DNA from: Sideroxydans sp.
GTDB lineage: Bacteria; Pseudomonadota; Gammaproteobacteria; Burkholderiales; Gallionellaceae
Direction of reading: 5' to 3'
Assembly: GCA_028710605.1 (NCBI GenBank)
Contig: JAQTTU010000003.1
Location: 248,001 to 312,000, forward strand
Length of the DNA stretch: 64,000 nucleotides
The translations under genes and the position numbers were made by a program. Shown here piece by piece: positions 18,234 to 28,048 of this stretch. Each line of letters opens with the position of its first letter. The first letter of the stretch is position 1. A model generated the notes under the pieces. The model searched no databases. It was given only the letters and a program-made list of their open reading frames with translations, and was not told where the DNA came from.

Positions 18234-18767
18234 TTATCCCGAAAATTCGCCGGACTTGAGTCCCGACAAATTCCACTCTCCGATGGCATATCGGATCAGG
18301 CGCAGCGTCGGATAGCCCACCGCCGCCGTCATGCGCCGCACTTGGCGGTTGCGGCCTTCTCGGATGGTGAGCTGTATCCAGCTGGTCGGGATATTTTTGC
18401 GGAAGCGCACGGGCGGATCGCGCGGCCACAGCGCGGCAGGTTCGTCCATCAGCTTGGCTTCGGCGGGAAGCGTGAGGCCGTCTTTGAGCATCACGCCGCG
18501 CCGCAATTTCTCCAGCGCCTGCTCGTCCGGCACGCCTTCCACTTGCACCCAGTAGGTCTTGGGCAGTTTGTGCTTCGGGTCGGTGATGCGGTGCTGCAAT
18601 TTGCCGTCGTCGGTCAGCAGCAACAATCCTTCGCTGTCGGTATCCAGCCTTCCCGCCGCATACACATCGGGAAGATGGATGTAATCCGCCAGCGTCGGAT
18701 GCAGTCCGTCGCGGCTGAACTGGCAAATCACACCGTAGGGTTTGTTGAACAGCAGGATGCGGCTCAT
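18234..18767 (-). CDS. rRNA large subunit pseudouridine synthase (RluE-like)
   Basis: [14 protein letters not shown]...[20 protein letters not shown]...[15 protein letters not shown]. Confidence 0.9.
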   Translation of the reverse strand: MSRILLFNKPYGVICQFSRDGLHPTLADYIHLPDVYAAGRLDTDSEGLLLLTDDGKLQHRITDPKHKLPKTYWVQVEGVPDEQALEKLRRGVMLKDGLTLPAEAKLMDEPAALWPRDPPVRFRKNIPTSWIQLTIREGRNRQVRRMTAAVGYPTLRLIRYAIGEWNLSGLKSGEFSG

Positions 18768-18827
18768 TGCGATTACTCGAATTCTTCAAGATGCGGCAAT
18801 GTACCAGCACGGCAAACTCTGCACCAA

Positions 18828-18861
18828 CAAAAAACCCGCCGGATGAGGGCGGGCTTTTTAT
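18828..18861 (-). terminator. Rho-independent terminator downstream of tetraheme cytochrome gene
   Basis: aaaaaacccgccggatgagggcgggctttttat. Confidence 0.8.
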
Positions 18862-18887
18862 CGGAACTTAAATTGCGCAAAGACGAA

Positions 18888-19478
18888 TCAGTAATTTTCC
18901 GCGCCTTCGGGCAACTCGTGGGTGATGCCTCTATGGCAGTCGATGCAGGTTTTACCCGAGTTCGGCTTGGCCGCCTGGATGTGTTTGATCCTGGCGCTTT
19001 CGTCCTGGATCGCGGCATTCATCCCCTCGTAGCTGTGGCAGTTGCGGCATTCGCGCGAATCGGAAGCCTTCATGCGCTCCCATTCCATTCTGGCCAAATC
19101 CAGCCGCCTTGCCTCGAATTTTTCTTTGGTGTCGATACTGCCCGTCGCCTTGCCCCACAGTTCGGCGCTCGCCTGAATCTTGCGCTTCAGTTTGTGCACC
19201 CAGTCTCTCGGCACATGGCAATCGGAACAGATGGCACGCACGCCGGTGCGGTTGGAGTAGTGCACGGATTTCTTGTATTCCTGATACACGTTGTCGCGCA
19301 TTTCGTGGCAGGAAATGCAGAACTCAAGCCGGTTGGTCGCTTCCATGCCGGTGTTGAAACCGCCCCAGAAAATAATCCCGGCAAAGAAGCCGACACCCAG
19401 CAAGGCGAGCATCGAATAACGTGCGGTGGGACTGCGCAATACACCCCACCATTTGGTCATTGTTTGTTGAATTTTCAT
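18888..19478 (-). CDS. NapC/NirT-type tetraheme cytochrome c (CymA-like)
   Basis: N-terminal TM; four CXXCH: CISCH, CSDCH, CRNCH, CIDCH. Confidence 0.88.
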   Translation of the reverse strand: MKIQQTMTKWWGVLRSPTARYSMLALLGVGFFAGIIFWGGFNTGMEATNRLEFCISCHEMRDNVYQEYKKSVHYSNRTGVRAICSDCHVPRDWVHKLKRKIQASAELWGKATGSIDTKEKFEARRLDLARMEWERMKASDSRECRNCHSYEGMNAAIQDESARIKHIQAAKPNSGKTCIDCHRGITHELPEGAENY

Positions 19479-19633
19479 TTTAATGCGTTCTCCCGAAACA
19501 GCTTCAAAACAAACGGACTGCCCGCTTCACTTGCCGCGACTTTCACCCGTTTCGATTTTTTAAACTTTTTTCGATAAATGTCCGGGAAAGAAATCTCCCC
19601 GGACATCAAGGTTTGCGCGGCTAACGCACAGGA

Positions 19634-20260
19634 TTACTGGACGCTGCCGTAGTAGTTGATGACGGCTTCGATCTCGTTGTCATCAAGCGATTCCAGCTTA
19701 GGCTTCATCTTGGCCGACATGGGGCGTGTCCCGTCTTTGAAGGACTTGATCTGCGCTCTCAGATAAGCCATTTTTTGCCCGCCCAGAATACCGGCATGGT
19801 CGCTGGACACTGTGCCGGATTCGGTGTGACAGGTATCGCACTTTCTTTTGTGAATCGATTTTCCCTTGTTGGCCAGCTCCGCATCAAAAACTTGCGGCGT
19901 GCGAACAAAGGTCTGTGCGACAAAGTATTCGCCAATCTGTCCGATGTCGCTCTCGCTCAAACCGGCGGCGATTTTGCACATATCGGTTTTCGTGCCTTTC
20001 TTGCTGCCGGAACGGATTTCCGTTTCGATGCACGGTCTGATTTTTTTCTGGAATTTTTTCATCGTGGAGCTGATGTAGTCTTCCGAATAACTCGCGATGC
20101 TCGGTATGTTTGCTTCCGTGCTGACACCTTCTTTGCCGTGACATGCAAAACAAGGTTCGACCAGTTTGGTCACATCGGCAGCGGATGCTGAGGTTGAAAG
20201 CGACAGGCCGAACAGCGCCGTATAGGTCATTAATACGTATCCTGCGAATAATTTTTTCAC
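19634..20260 (-). CDS. Diheme c-type cytochrome
   Basis: Signal peptide; CFACH and CDTCH. Confidence 0.85.
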   Translation of the reverse strand: MKKLFAGYVLMTYTALFGLSLSTSASAADVTKLVEPCFACHGKEGVSTEANIPSIASYSEDYISSTMKKFQKKIRPCIETEIRSGSKKGTKTDMCKIAAGLSESDIGQIGEYFVAQTFVRTPQVFDAELANKGKSIHKRKCDTCHTESGTVSSDHAGILGGQKMAYLRAQIKSFKDGTRPMSAKMKPKLESLDDNEIEAVINYYGSVQ

Positions 20261-20573
20261 AACGAAGCCCTCTTTATTATTATCGGTTTTAACCGTCTTT
20301 TGGCAACCGACCTTTTGCTATCCGGCCAGTGTTGCCATCCAACCAATGGAGAAATTCCTGTCTTGCCATTTTGTTTTTCTCTCCCTGGCACAACGAGTGT
20401 AGCACGCCGAATATGCGTATTTATCACGCGCACTCCGGCAAATATTTTTGCAGCGACATTTTCGAAATCACCCCATTGACGACCTCACTTTTCACACCCA
20501 ATTGCATCAAGACATTCATCGGCATTGTGTGAAAGAATGCAGACTCCATGCGTGAATCAGCCAATAAAAATTT

Positions 20574-21275
20574 ATGAACCTCGCCACCTACTTCAAATCC
20601 TTCGTTCCGCATAACACACCCATTCCGTTCGCGGAAAAATTGCGCAGCGGACTGGCGGGCGGCATCGCCATCTTCGCGCTGGCCTGGGCGCTGCATCATT
20701 TACCGCAGCACGAATATCCGCTGCTGTTGCTCGGCTCGATGGCGGCCTCCGCCGTGCTGTTGTTCGCCGTCCCGCACAGCCCGCTGGCGCAACCGTGGAA
20801 TCTGGTCGGCGGGCATTTCGTCTCCGCGCTCACCGGCTGGTTGTGCGCGCTGTATATCGGCGATCCTCTGCTCGCCGCAGGCATTGCCGTCGGCACGGCC
20901 ATTTTCCTGATGTATGTTTTAAATTGCCTGCACCCGCCCGGTGCGGCCACCGCATTGACGCTGGTGCTGGGCGCAACACAATTCGAAAAAATGGGCTGGC
21001 ACTGGGTGGCGTTGATCGTGTTCGCCAATGCCGTGATCTCGCTGTTGCTGGCGATGCTCATCAACAGTGCCCTGCCGCATCGCCGCTATCCGCTGTCGCC
21101 CGTTGCTCCCGCCAAACCCGCATCCGCGCCAATCGTGGTTGCTGAAACGCAGGACATAGCGTGGGCGTTGACACAAATGGACAGCGCACTGGATATAAAC
21201 ATCGACGACCTGACGCAGATTTATGCGATGGCGCAGGAACATGCGAGATCGCGTATGGATGCAAAGCTGAAATAG
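20574..21275 (+). CDS. HPP family membrane protein
   Basis: NCLHPPGAATALT HPP motif; multiple TMs. Confidence 0.88.
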   Translation: MNLATYFKSFVPHNTPIPFAEKLRSGLAGGIAIFALAWALHHLPQHEYPLLLLGSMAASAVLLFAVPHSPLAQPWNLVGGHFVSALTGWLCALYIGDPLLAAGIAVGTAIFLMYVLNCLHPPGAATALTLVLGATQFEKMGWHWVALIVFANAVISLLLAMLINSALPHRRYPLSPVAPAKPASAPIVVAETQDIAWALTQMDSALDINIDDLTQIYAMAQEHARSRMDAKLK

Positions 21276-21279
21276 CAAA

Positions 21280-21654
21280 ATGCTTGCATCCAAAATCATC
21301 CACGTCGGCAGCGTCGCCGCCAGCTACAGCCTGTTCTTCATGCGCGGCATCTGGCTGCTGCGCGGCTCGCCCGTCATGTTGCGGCGCTGGGTGAAAATCG
21401 CGCCGCAGATTGTCGATAGCGTGCTGCTGGCGAGCGCCATCTCGCTCGCGTGGCAACTGGATTATTCGCCGCTGAACGCGCCCTGGCTGGCCGCAAAGCT
21501 CATCGCATTGCTGCTCTACATTGGACTCGGCATGCTGGCCTTCAGATTCAGCAAGACACGGAAGATGCGTTTTGTCGCATGGCTTGGTGCGCAAGCTGTA
21601 TTCTTCTACATCGTCGCGGTTGCCATCACGCACGACCCGTTGCTTTCAAACTGA
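21280..21654 (+). CDS. SirB2 family membrane protein
   Basis: IHVGSVAASYSLFFMRGIWLLRGSP...VDSVLLASAISLAWQL. Confidence 0.85.
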   Translation: MLASKIIHVGSVAASYSLFFMRGIWLLRGSPVMLRRWVKIAPQIVDSVLLASAISLAWQLDYSPLNAPWLAAKLIALLLYIGLGMLAFRFSKTRKMRFVAWLGAQAVFFYIVAVAITHDPLLSN

Positions 21655-21673
21655 AACAATTTCAACATCCATC

Positions 21674-21800
21674 CACAGAGATCACAGAGGACACAGAGCA
21701 AGAAATAGTTATTCCACATTACGCGGGCTTTGCTAAAAAGTGAATTGCTCTCGTGATGCCGCTGTTTTTCTCTGTGATCTCTGTGTACTCTGTGGCTAAT
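21674..21800. repeat. CCACAGAGATCACAGAGGACACAGAG inverted repeat
   Basis: Arms ccacagagatcacagagg / ctctgtgatctctgtgtactctgtgg. Confidence 0.7.
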
Positions 21801-21828
21801 GTTTTTCGATTCAACTGAAAGGCAAGAC

Positions 21829-22356
21829 ATGAACTCACTGCTCAATGGCGCTGCCGCCCCAAGCTTCGATGACCCGCTGGAAATGCTGCTCGCCTGCCAC
21901 GGCAGAATCACCGCGCAATGCGACACGCTGCACAAACTGGTGGAACATCTGTCGGCGCACGGCAACGATGTGCAAGCGCGTCAGGCGGCGCAAGCCATCC
22001 TGCGCTATTTCGACAGCGCCGGACGGCATCACCACGAGGACGAGGAACGCGACTTGTTCCCGCACCTGCTCGCCACCAGCGATCCTGCGGCACGCGCACT
22101 CGTGGCACGTTTGCTGAACGAACATGCGGGGACGGATGCCGCCTGGCAACGATTGCGCCCGCTGCTGCACGACATCGCCGAAGATCGTACCGCCAAACTC
22201 GATGCAAAAATCGCCGCGCACTTCATCGCACTTTTCGCGCAACACATCGCACTGGAAAACAGCCAGCTGATTCCGCTGGCGCGCAGGATACTGAACAAAA
22301 AACAACTGGAAACGCTCGGCCACAACATGGCCGTGCGGCGCGGCGTGGCATTTTGA
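21829..22356 (+). CDS. Hemerythrin domain-containing protein
   Basis: MLLACHGRITAQCDTLHKLVEHL...HHHEDEERDLFPHLL...LNEHAGTDAAW. Confidence 0.88.
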   Translation: MNSLLNGAAAPSFDDPLEMLLACHGRITAQCDTLHKLVEHLSAHGNDVQARQAAQAILRYFDSAGRHHHEDEERDLFPHLLATSDPAARALVARLLNEHAGTDAAWQRLRPLLHDIAEDRTAKLDAKIAAHFIALFAQHIALENSQLIPLARRILNKKQLETLGHNMAVRRGVAF

Positions 22357-23807
22357 AGCAGCCGCAAAAATGCGTCGCCGTCATCGGCGGCGGCCCGGCG
22401 GGATTGATGGCGGCGGAAGTGTTGGCGCGCGGCGGCGCGCACGTCGAAGTGTTCGACGCGATGCCCAGCGTGGGACGCAAATTTCTGATGGCGGGCAAAG
22501 GCGGCATGAACATCACCCACGCCGAAGACTTCGATATTTTTCTCACGCGCTACGGCGCGCGCCGCGAACACATCGAACCGCTGCTGCGCGCATTCCCGCC
22601 CGACGCTTTGCGCGCATGGATTCATGACCTCGGCATCACCACCTTCGTCGGCACCTCCCACCGCGTATTCCCCGCCGACATGAAAGCCGCACCGCTGCTG
22701 CGCGCGTGGCTGCACCGCCTGCGCGAAAGCGGCGTGATATTTCATGCGCGGCATCGCTGGTGCGGATGGGATGAACAGGGAGCATTGCGCTTCGCCACGC
22801 CGCATGGCGAACTTCGTATGAACCCAGAAAATCCATTAGCCGAAACATCCCCGCCCCCTTGCAGGGGGAGGGTTAGGGAGGGGGTAGAAACGTTACCGCT
22901 CAGCATCTCTACCCCCATCCGTGCGTGTGTTGTTGGGGCTTCAGCCCCGTACAACCACGGCCTACCCCTTGCGGGTGCAACCTTCCCCCTGCAAGGGGGA
23001 AGGAGTGGGTTTGGTTCTAATGGTTTTTTTGAAATGAAAGCTGATGCAGTAGTCCTGGCACTGGGCGGCGGCAGTTGGCCTCAACTCGGTTCGGACGGCG
23101 CGTGGGTTACATTGCTGGAACAGCGCGGCATCACCATCGCGCCGTTGCGCCCGTCCAACTGCGGTTTTGAAATTGCGTGGAGCGCACACTTCCGCGAACA
23201 TTTTTCCGGCGAACCGTTGAAGTCTGTCGCCGCCACCTTCGGCGATGTACGCAAACAAGGCGAATGCCTCATCAGCGCACACGGCATCGAAGGCGGCTTG
23301 ATTTACGCACTCTCCGCCGCTCTGCGCGACGAGATCGAACGCAAAGGCCATGCAACTTTGCATCTCGACCTGCTACCGGATTGGACTATGCAAAAAGTTC
23401 AAAACGAAGTGTCGCATCCGCGCGGCGCACGCTCGCTCTCCAGCCACCTGCAAAGCCGCCTCGGCTTGAAAGGCGTGAAAGCCAACCTGCTGCGCGAAGT
23501 ATTGAGCGCGGAACAAATGCACGACACTAATTTGCTGGCGCACACCATCAAAGCCCTGCCGCTACGCCTCATCGCCCCGCGCCCGTTAAGCGAAGCGATC
23601 AGCAGCGCAGGCGGCGTAACGTTTGCAGCGCTGGATAAAAACCTGATGCTGAAAGAACTTCCCGGCGTGTTCTGCGCGGGAGAAATGCTGGATTGGGAAG
23701 CGCCCACCGGCGGCTATCTGCTCAGCGCGTGTTTCGCCAGCGGTTATGTTGCCGGAAAAGGCGCGACAGACTGGCTCAAGCACCCCTCTGGAGATGGCCG
23801 TCAATAG
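22353..23807 (+). CDS. NAD(P)/FAD-dependent oxidoreductase (BaiN/HI0933 family) with in-frame repeat insertion
   Basis: VAVIGGGPAGLMAAEVLARGGAHVEVFDAMPSVGRKFLMAGKGGMNITHAE...; TTG start overlapping upstream TGA; insertion about 22835-23030. Confidence 0.85.
   Translation: MKQPQKCVAVIGGGPAGLMAAEVLARGGAHVEVFDAMPSVGRKFLMAGKGGMNITHAEDFDIFLTRYGARREHIEPLLRAFPPDALRAWIHDLGITTFVGTSHRVFPADMKAAPLLRAWLHRLRESGVIFHARHRWCGWDEQGALRFATPHGELRMNPENPLAETSPPPCRGRVREGVETLPLSISTPIRACVVGASAPYNHGLPLAGATFPLQGGRSGFGSNGFFEMKADAVVLALGGGSWPQLGSDGAWVTLLEQRGITIAPLRPSNCGFEIAWSAHFREHFSGEPLKSVAATFGDVRKQGECLISAHGIEGGLIYALSAALRDEIERKGHATLHLDLLPDWTMQKVQNEVSHPRGARSLSSHLQSRLGLKGVKANLLREVLSAEQMHDTNLLAHTIKALPLRLIAPRPLSEAISSAGGVTFAALDKNLMLKELPGVFCAGEMLDWEAPTGGYLLSACFASGYVAGKGATDWLKHPSGDGRQ
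22835..23030. repeat. Composite palindromic repeat inside the baiN-like CDS
   Basis: Shares attagccgaaac.tcccc, cccccttgcagggggagggttagggagggggtagaaa and ccttccccctgcaagggggaagga with 1671-1815, plus nested about 60-nt insert. Confidence 0.85.
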
Positions 23808-23822
23808 GCGATCTTCAAGGCG
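23790..23822. repeat. REP-like element (half copy) overlapping the baiN-like stop codon
   Basis: gatggccgtcaataggcgatcttca; TAG stop in gtcaatagg. Confidence 0.8.
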
Positions 23823-23920
23823 CATCAGATGAAGAGCGACTTGCCACCCGGCCAAATTGAAATGCCGCATGGATGGGCTACAATGCGCGCCACTTTGCCC
23901 CACACGAAAGGAAATGAATC

Positions 23921-24442
23921 ATGAAGCAATACAGCACACGCACCGCCGTTCTCCATTGGCTGATTTTTCTGCTGGTCGTCGCGGCATTTTTTCTTGGCCA
24001 CGAGCTGGATGAATCCAAAAATGCCGCGCAAAAACTTTCGATGTTTCCGCTGCATTTCCTGATCGGGGATCTGGCGTTGCTGCTGGTTATAGTGCGCATT
24101 TATTTCAGGAAGAAAGACGGCGAGCCCGCACCGGCCAACGCCAGCGCTCTGCTGAACAAACTGGCCACTGCCACGCACGGTCTGCTGAACCTCACGCTGA
24201 TCGCCGTGGTGATTTCCGGCATCGTCACCGTCGTCTCATCGGGCGTGATCGCGGCGCTGCAAGCGGGCGACGCAAATTTGATCCCGGATTTCGACAAGGT
24301 GGGTGCGAAGGAATTTCATGAGCTGTTTATCGGCGTGATGCTGTTGCTGCTGGCGTTGCATGTGGTCGCCGCGCTGTATCACCAGTTCATCGTGAAAGAC
24401 AATCTGATGCGCAGGATCATGATTAAGCGTTTTATGGATTGA
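23921..24442 (+). CDS. Cytochrome b561 family protein
   Basis: RTAVLHWLIFLLVVAAFFLGHEL...LHFLIGDLALLLVIVRI; HELFIGVMLLLLALHVVAALYHQFI. Confidence 0.88.
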   Translation: MKQYSTRTAVLHWLIFLLVVAAFFLGHELDESKNAAQKLSMFPLHFLIGDLALLLVIVRIYFRKKDGEPAPANASALLNKLATATHGLLNLTLIAVVISGIVTVVSSGVIAALQAGDANLIPDFDKVGAKEFHELFIGVMLLLLALHVVAALYHQFIVKDNLMRRIMIKRFMD

Positions 24443-24498
24443 GCGAAATCACAGAAGCAAATACCGGTGACCGCGCCGTTGGTGCGGCCACCGCGTAA

Positions 24499-25002
24499 TC
24501 AGCGTTTTTTCCAGCCAACCAGCAACGCAAATATCCCCAGCATCACATACGAGACCAGCGACCACTCGGGGATGCCCAGACTCAGGAACGTCCAACCTTT
24601 GGCCGCGCATTCGCCCGAGCCGTGCATCACCTCTTTCCACACGTCGGCCATCGGGAAATTTTCCAGCATGTAGTCCAGCCCGGGGCCGCAGGCGGGCACT
24701 TGATCTTTGGGCAGGTGTTGCAGCCAGATATGGCGCGAGGCCACGCCGACTCCGCTCAATGCGACCAGCGCGATCAATACCGAATAAATTTTCGCGCCTA
24801 TCGGTTTGGCGTTATGCAATGCAGCGATGAAAAACAACACGCCGATGGCGATGAAAATCACGCGCTGTACCATGCACAGCGGGCAGGGTTCTTCGTGCAG
24901 CATGTATTGCAGATAGAGCGCCGCAGCGAACATTGCGCCTACGGTGAGCGCGCCAAGCAGGAACAGCCAACGCCGGGAAATGCTTTGCCATATTTTCAAC
25001 AT
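24499..25002 (-). CDS. dsbB: Disulfide bond formation protein DsbB
   Basis: EEPCPLCMVQRV and ACGPGLDYMLENFP. Confidence 0.92.
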   Translation of the reverse strand: MLKIWQSISRRWLFLLGALTVGAMFAAALYLQYMLHEEPCPLCMVQRVIFIAIGVLFFIAALHNAKPIGAKIYSVLIALVALSGVGVASRHIWLQHLPKDQVPACGPGLDYMLENFPMADVWKEVMHGSGECAAKGWTFLSLGIPEWSLVSYVMLGIFALLVGWKKR

Positions 25003-25034
25003 ACCATCCTCGTCCAGTCGCAACACTTGAATTT

Positions 25035-25150
25035 ACCCCCTTCTCCCGCAGGCGGGAGAAGGGCTGGGGATGAGGGTCTGTGCGCTGCAACAAAATTATG
25101 TGTTACTCAACGACCCTCCCCCTAACCCTCTCCCGCCTGCGGGAGAGGAA
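25035..25150. repeat. CTCCCGC-GCGGGAG repeat element
   Basis: ttctcccgcaggcgggagaaggg ... ccctaaccctctcccgcctgcgggagagg. Confidence 0.75.
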
Positions 25151-25152
25151 AC

Positions 25153-25347
25153 TTATTCCGCCTCGTCTATCCACGTGGCCTGAATCGCTTCCAGCACTTT
25201 TTCGCCGCCGTGGCTGTGGTCGTCGTCGAACCCCTCAAGATCAACCACGTGGTTATGCAAATCGACGAAGCGGATGGTCTTTGGGTCAACGTCGGGATAT
25301 TTTTCTGCCAGCGCAATCGCGATGTCGCGCACGTCTTTCCATTTCAT
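25153..25347 (-). CDS. iscX: Fe-S cluster assembly protein IscX
   Basis: MKWKDVRDIAIALAEKYPDVDPKTIRFVDLHNHVVDLEGFDDD. Confidence 0.92.
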   Translation of the reverse strand: MKWKDVRDIAIALAEKYPDVDPKTIRFVDLHNHVVDLEGFDDDHSHGGEKVLEAIQATWIDEAE

Positions 25348-25453
25348 TTTGAATGTCCTTCCAAAATTGTGATCCACGTAGTGACCAACTGTACCCCTCG
25401 CCCACCGGGAGAGGGGGAACGGGGGTGAGGGAAAGGAACATGGCGCAGACGTT

Positions 25454-25810
25454 TCATTTTTTGTGCTGGCCTGCGCCATGTTCCTTCGCCATGTTGATGG
25501 TGTACTTGGGAATCTCGATCACCAGTTCCTGCGTGCCGACGATGGTCTGACAACTCAGGCGCGATCTGGATTCCAGCCCCCATGCTTTGTCCAGCATATC
25601 CTCTTCGAGTTCCGTGGCTTCTTCAAGGCTATCGAAACCTTCGCGCACGATGACGTGGCAGGTGGTGCAGGCGCAGGATTTTTCGCAGGCGTGTTCGATC
25701 TCTATGTCGTTCGCCAGCAATGCATCGCAAAGCGAAGTGCCTGGCTCGGCCTCGAACAGCGCACCCTTGGGACACAGTTCTTCGTGCGGCAGGACAATGA
25801 TTTGCGTCAT
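25454..25810 (-). CDS. fdx: ISC system 2Fe-2S ferredoxin
   Basis: HACEKSCACTTCHVIVREGFDSLEE...SRLSCQT. Confidence 0.95.
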   Translation of the reverse strand: MTQIIVLPHEELCPKGALFEAEPGTSLCDALLANDIEIEHACEKSCACTTCHVIVREGFDSLEEATELEEDMLDKAWGLESRSRLSCQTIVGTQELVIEIPKYTINMAKEHGAGQHKK

Positions 25811-25814
25811 CGCA

Positions 25815-27680
25815 TCACTCCAATTCGGACAGTTTGTGTCCGGCCAATGCGCTCTTCACGCTTTGATCCATGCGGCGTTGCGCGAACTCGGTGGTGGCTG
25901 AATTCAATGCCTCAACCGCGCGTTTGATCGCCTGATGATCGCTGCCGGTTATCACTTCGCGTAGCGCATCCATGCTGCTGCGGATGCGCGCTTGCGTTGC
26001 GGCATCCAGCAACGCATCGCCGTCCTGTTGCAAGGCATTCTCCACCGCTTCCAGCAATTGCGCGGCCTCGGTCTGCTGTTCGCGCAATGCGCGCGCCAGC
26101 ATGTCATCGCGCGCGTGTTGCGTGGACTCTTGCAGCACGCGGGTGATTTCATCGTCGCTCAAACCGTAGGAAGGTTTGACCACGATGTGCGACTCCGTGC
26201 CGCTGGCCATCTCGCGCGCGGAAACGCTGAGCAGGCCGTCGGCATCGACTTGAAATGTGACGCGGATGCGTGCCGAACCGGCCACCATGGGCGGGATGCC
26301 GCGCAGCTCGAACTTGGCCAGCGAACGGCAGTCGCTCACCAGCTCGCGCTCGCCCTGCACCACGTGGATGCTCATCGCGGTCTGCCCGTCTTTGTAGGTG
26401 GTGAATTCCTGCGCGCGGGCGCTGGGGATGGTGCTGTTGCGCGGGATGACTTTCTCCACCAGACCGCCCATGGTTTCCAAGCCCAGCGACAGCGGAATCA
26501 CATCCAGCAGCAACCAGTCGTCGCTGCTGCGGTTGCCCGCCAGCACGTTGGCCTGAATCGCCGCGCCCAAGGCCACCACTTTGTCGGGGTCGAGATTGTT
26601 CAGCGGAGTCTGTTCAAACAACTCGCCCACCGCATGTTGCACCTGCGGCATGCGCGTGGAGCCGCCGACCATCACCACGCCTTTGATGTCCTGCACGGTG
26701 AGCTTGGCATCGCGCAACGCGCGGCGCGTGGCCTGCAAAGTGCGCGTCACCAGGTTCTGCGTCATCGCGTAAAACTCTTCGCGGCTGAGCGACAGATCAA
26801 CCAGTTCGCCGCTGCCCAGCACCGCTGTGATCTGCGTCTGCATATAGTCGGTGAGCTGCTCTTTGGCGGTGCGCGCATGGGTCAGCAGCAGGCGCGTGTC
26901 ATGCGCGCTCAAGGCAGATAATCCGGCCTTCTCCAGCACGCCGCAATAAATGCGATGGTCGAAATCGTCGCCGCCCAGCGCCGAATCGCCGTTGGTGGCG
27001 AGCACTTCAAACACGCCTTTGGACAGGCGCAAAATCGAAATATCGAACGTGCCGCCGCCCAGGTCATACACCGCGTAAACGCCTTCGGCGGCGTTGTCCA
27101 GACCGTAAGCAATCGCCGCTGCGGTGGGTTCGTTGAGAAGCCTCAGAACATTGATTCCCGCCAATTTGGCCGCGTCTTTGGTGGCCTGACGTTGAGCATC
27201 GTCAAAGTAAGCGGGCACGGTGATGACCGCACCGACCAGTTCGCCGCCCAGTGAAAGTTCGGCGCGTTCGCGCAACACTTTGAGAATATCGGCGGAAACT
27301 TCCACCGGGCTTTTCACACCCGCCGCCGTGCGCAATTGCAGCATGCCCGGCGCATCGACAAAACGGTACGGCAGATTGCCAACTTCGCCCACATCTTTCA
27401 GTCCGCGCCCCATGAAGCGCTTCACCGAAACGATGGTGTTGTGCGGGTCTTCGCTCTGCATGAGTTGTGCCGCATGGCCAACATGCACACTGCCGTCCGC
27501 GCAATAACGCACTACCGAAGGCAAAATGGCGCAGCCGTGAATGTCGTTCAATACCGTGCTGATGCCGTTGCGTACCGTCGCCACGAGGGAATTGGTGGTG
27601 CCGAGGTCGATGCCGACGGCCAGCCGATGCTGGTGCGGTGCGGCGCTGAGGCCGGGTTCTGCGATTTGGAGTAGAGCCAT
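25815..27680 (-). CDS. hscA: Fe-S protein assembly chaperone HscA
   Basis: [18 protein letters not shown]...; Hsp70 fold; position in isc operon. Confidence 0.96.
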   Translation of the reverse strand: MALLQIAEPGLSAAPHQHRLAVGIDLGTTNSLVATVRNGISTVLNDIHGCAILPSVVRYCADGSVHVGHAAQLMQSEDPHNTIVSVKRFMGRGLKDVGEVGNLPYRFVDAPGMLQLRTAAGVKSPVEVSADILKVLRERAELSLGGELVGAVITVPAYFDDAQRQATKDAAKLAGINVLRLLNEPTAAAIAYGLDNAAEGVYAVYDLGGGTFDISILRLSKGVFEVLATNGDSALGGDDFDHRIYCGVLEKAGLSALSAHDTRLLLTHARTAKEQLTDYMQTQITAVLGSGELVDLSLSREEFYAMTQNLVTRTLQATRRALRDAKLTVQDIKGVVMVGGSTRMPQVQHAVGELFEQTPLNNLDPDKVVALGAAIQANVLAGNRSSDDWLLLDVIPLSLGLETMGGLVEKVIPRNSTIPSARAQEFTTYKDGQTAMSIHVVQGERELVSDCRSLAKFELRGIPPMVAGSARIRVTFQVDADGLLSVSAREMASGTESHIVVKPSYGLSDDEITRVLQESTQHARDDMLARALREQQTEAAQLLEAVENALQQDGDALLDAATQARIRSSMDALREVITGSDHQAIKRAVEALNSATTEFAQRRMDQSVKSALAGHKLSELE

Positions 27681-27724
27681 TTTTATGTTGTTTGGTAGGG
27701 TGGGCTGTGCCCACGCGTTAAACT

Positions 27725-28048
27725 TCAGTTCTCGACCTGCCGGTCGAATAACAAATCATTTTCGTAATCCTGTCCGCCGTAGAAAATGCCGATAACGGAT
27801 ACCAATTTGTCATCCACAGCGTAGGCAATCACAGTGCGTTTTTTGTAATGGGTAATGCGCACGCCGGGTCGGATGTCATCGCGGCAAACTCCCCGGTTCG
27901 GAAATGTCTGCAAACCTTCGCAAAAGGAGATGATGTTATTGGCATAACGTTCGGCGATCTCCGGCGTTATTGCAACCGCGATATATCCATAGAGTGCCGC
28001 GAGTTGATCCTGCGCTTCCGGCGAAAAAATGACGGTGTATTGCTTCAC
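27725..28048 (-). CDS. ParE/RelE-family toxin
   Basis: [61 protein letters not shown]. Confidence 0.88.
   Translation of the reverse strand: MKQYTVIFSPEAQDQLAALYGYIAVAITPEIAERYANNIISFCEGLQTFPNRGVCRDDIRPGVRITHYKKRTVIAYAVDDKLVSVIGIFYGGQDYENDLLFDRQVEN

Noticed and set aside
25393-25435. gagaggggg-type motif as a terminator for fdx/iscX
   Set aside because: Matches the dispersed CTCTCCC repeat family, no T-tract; better explained as repeat remnant
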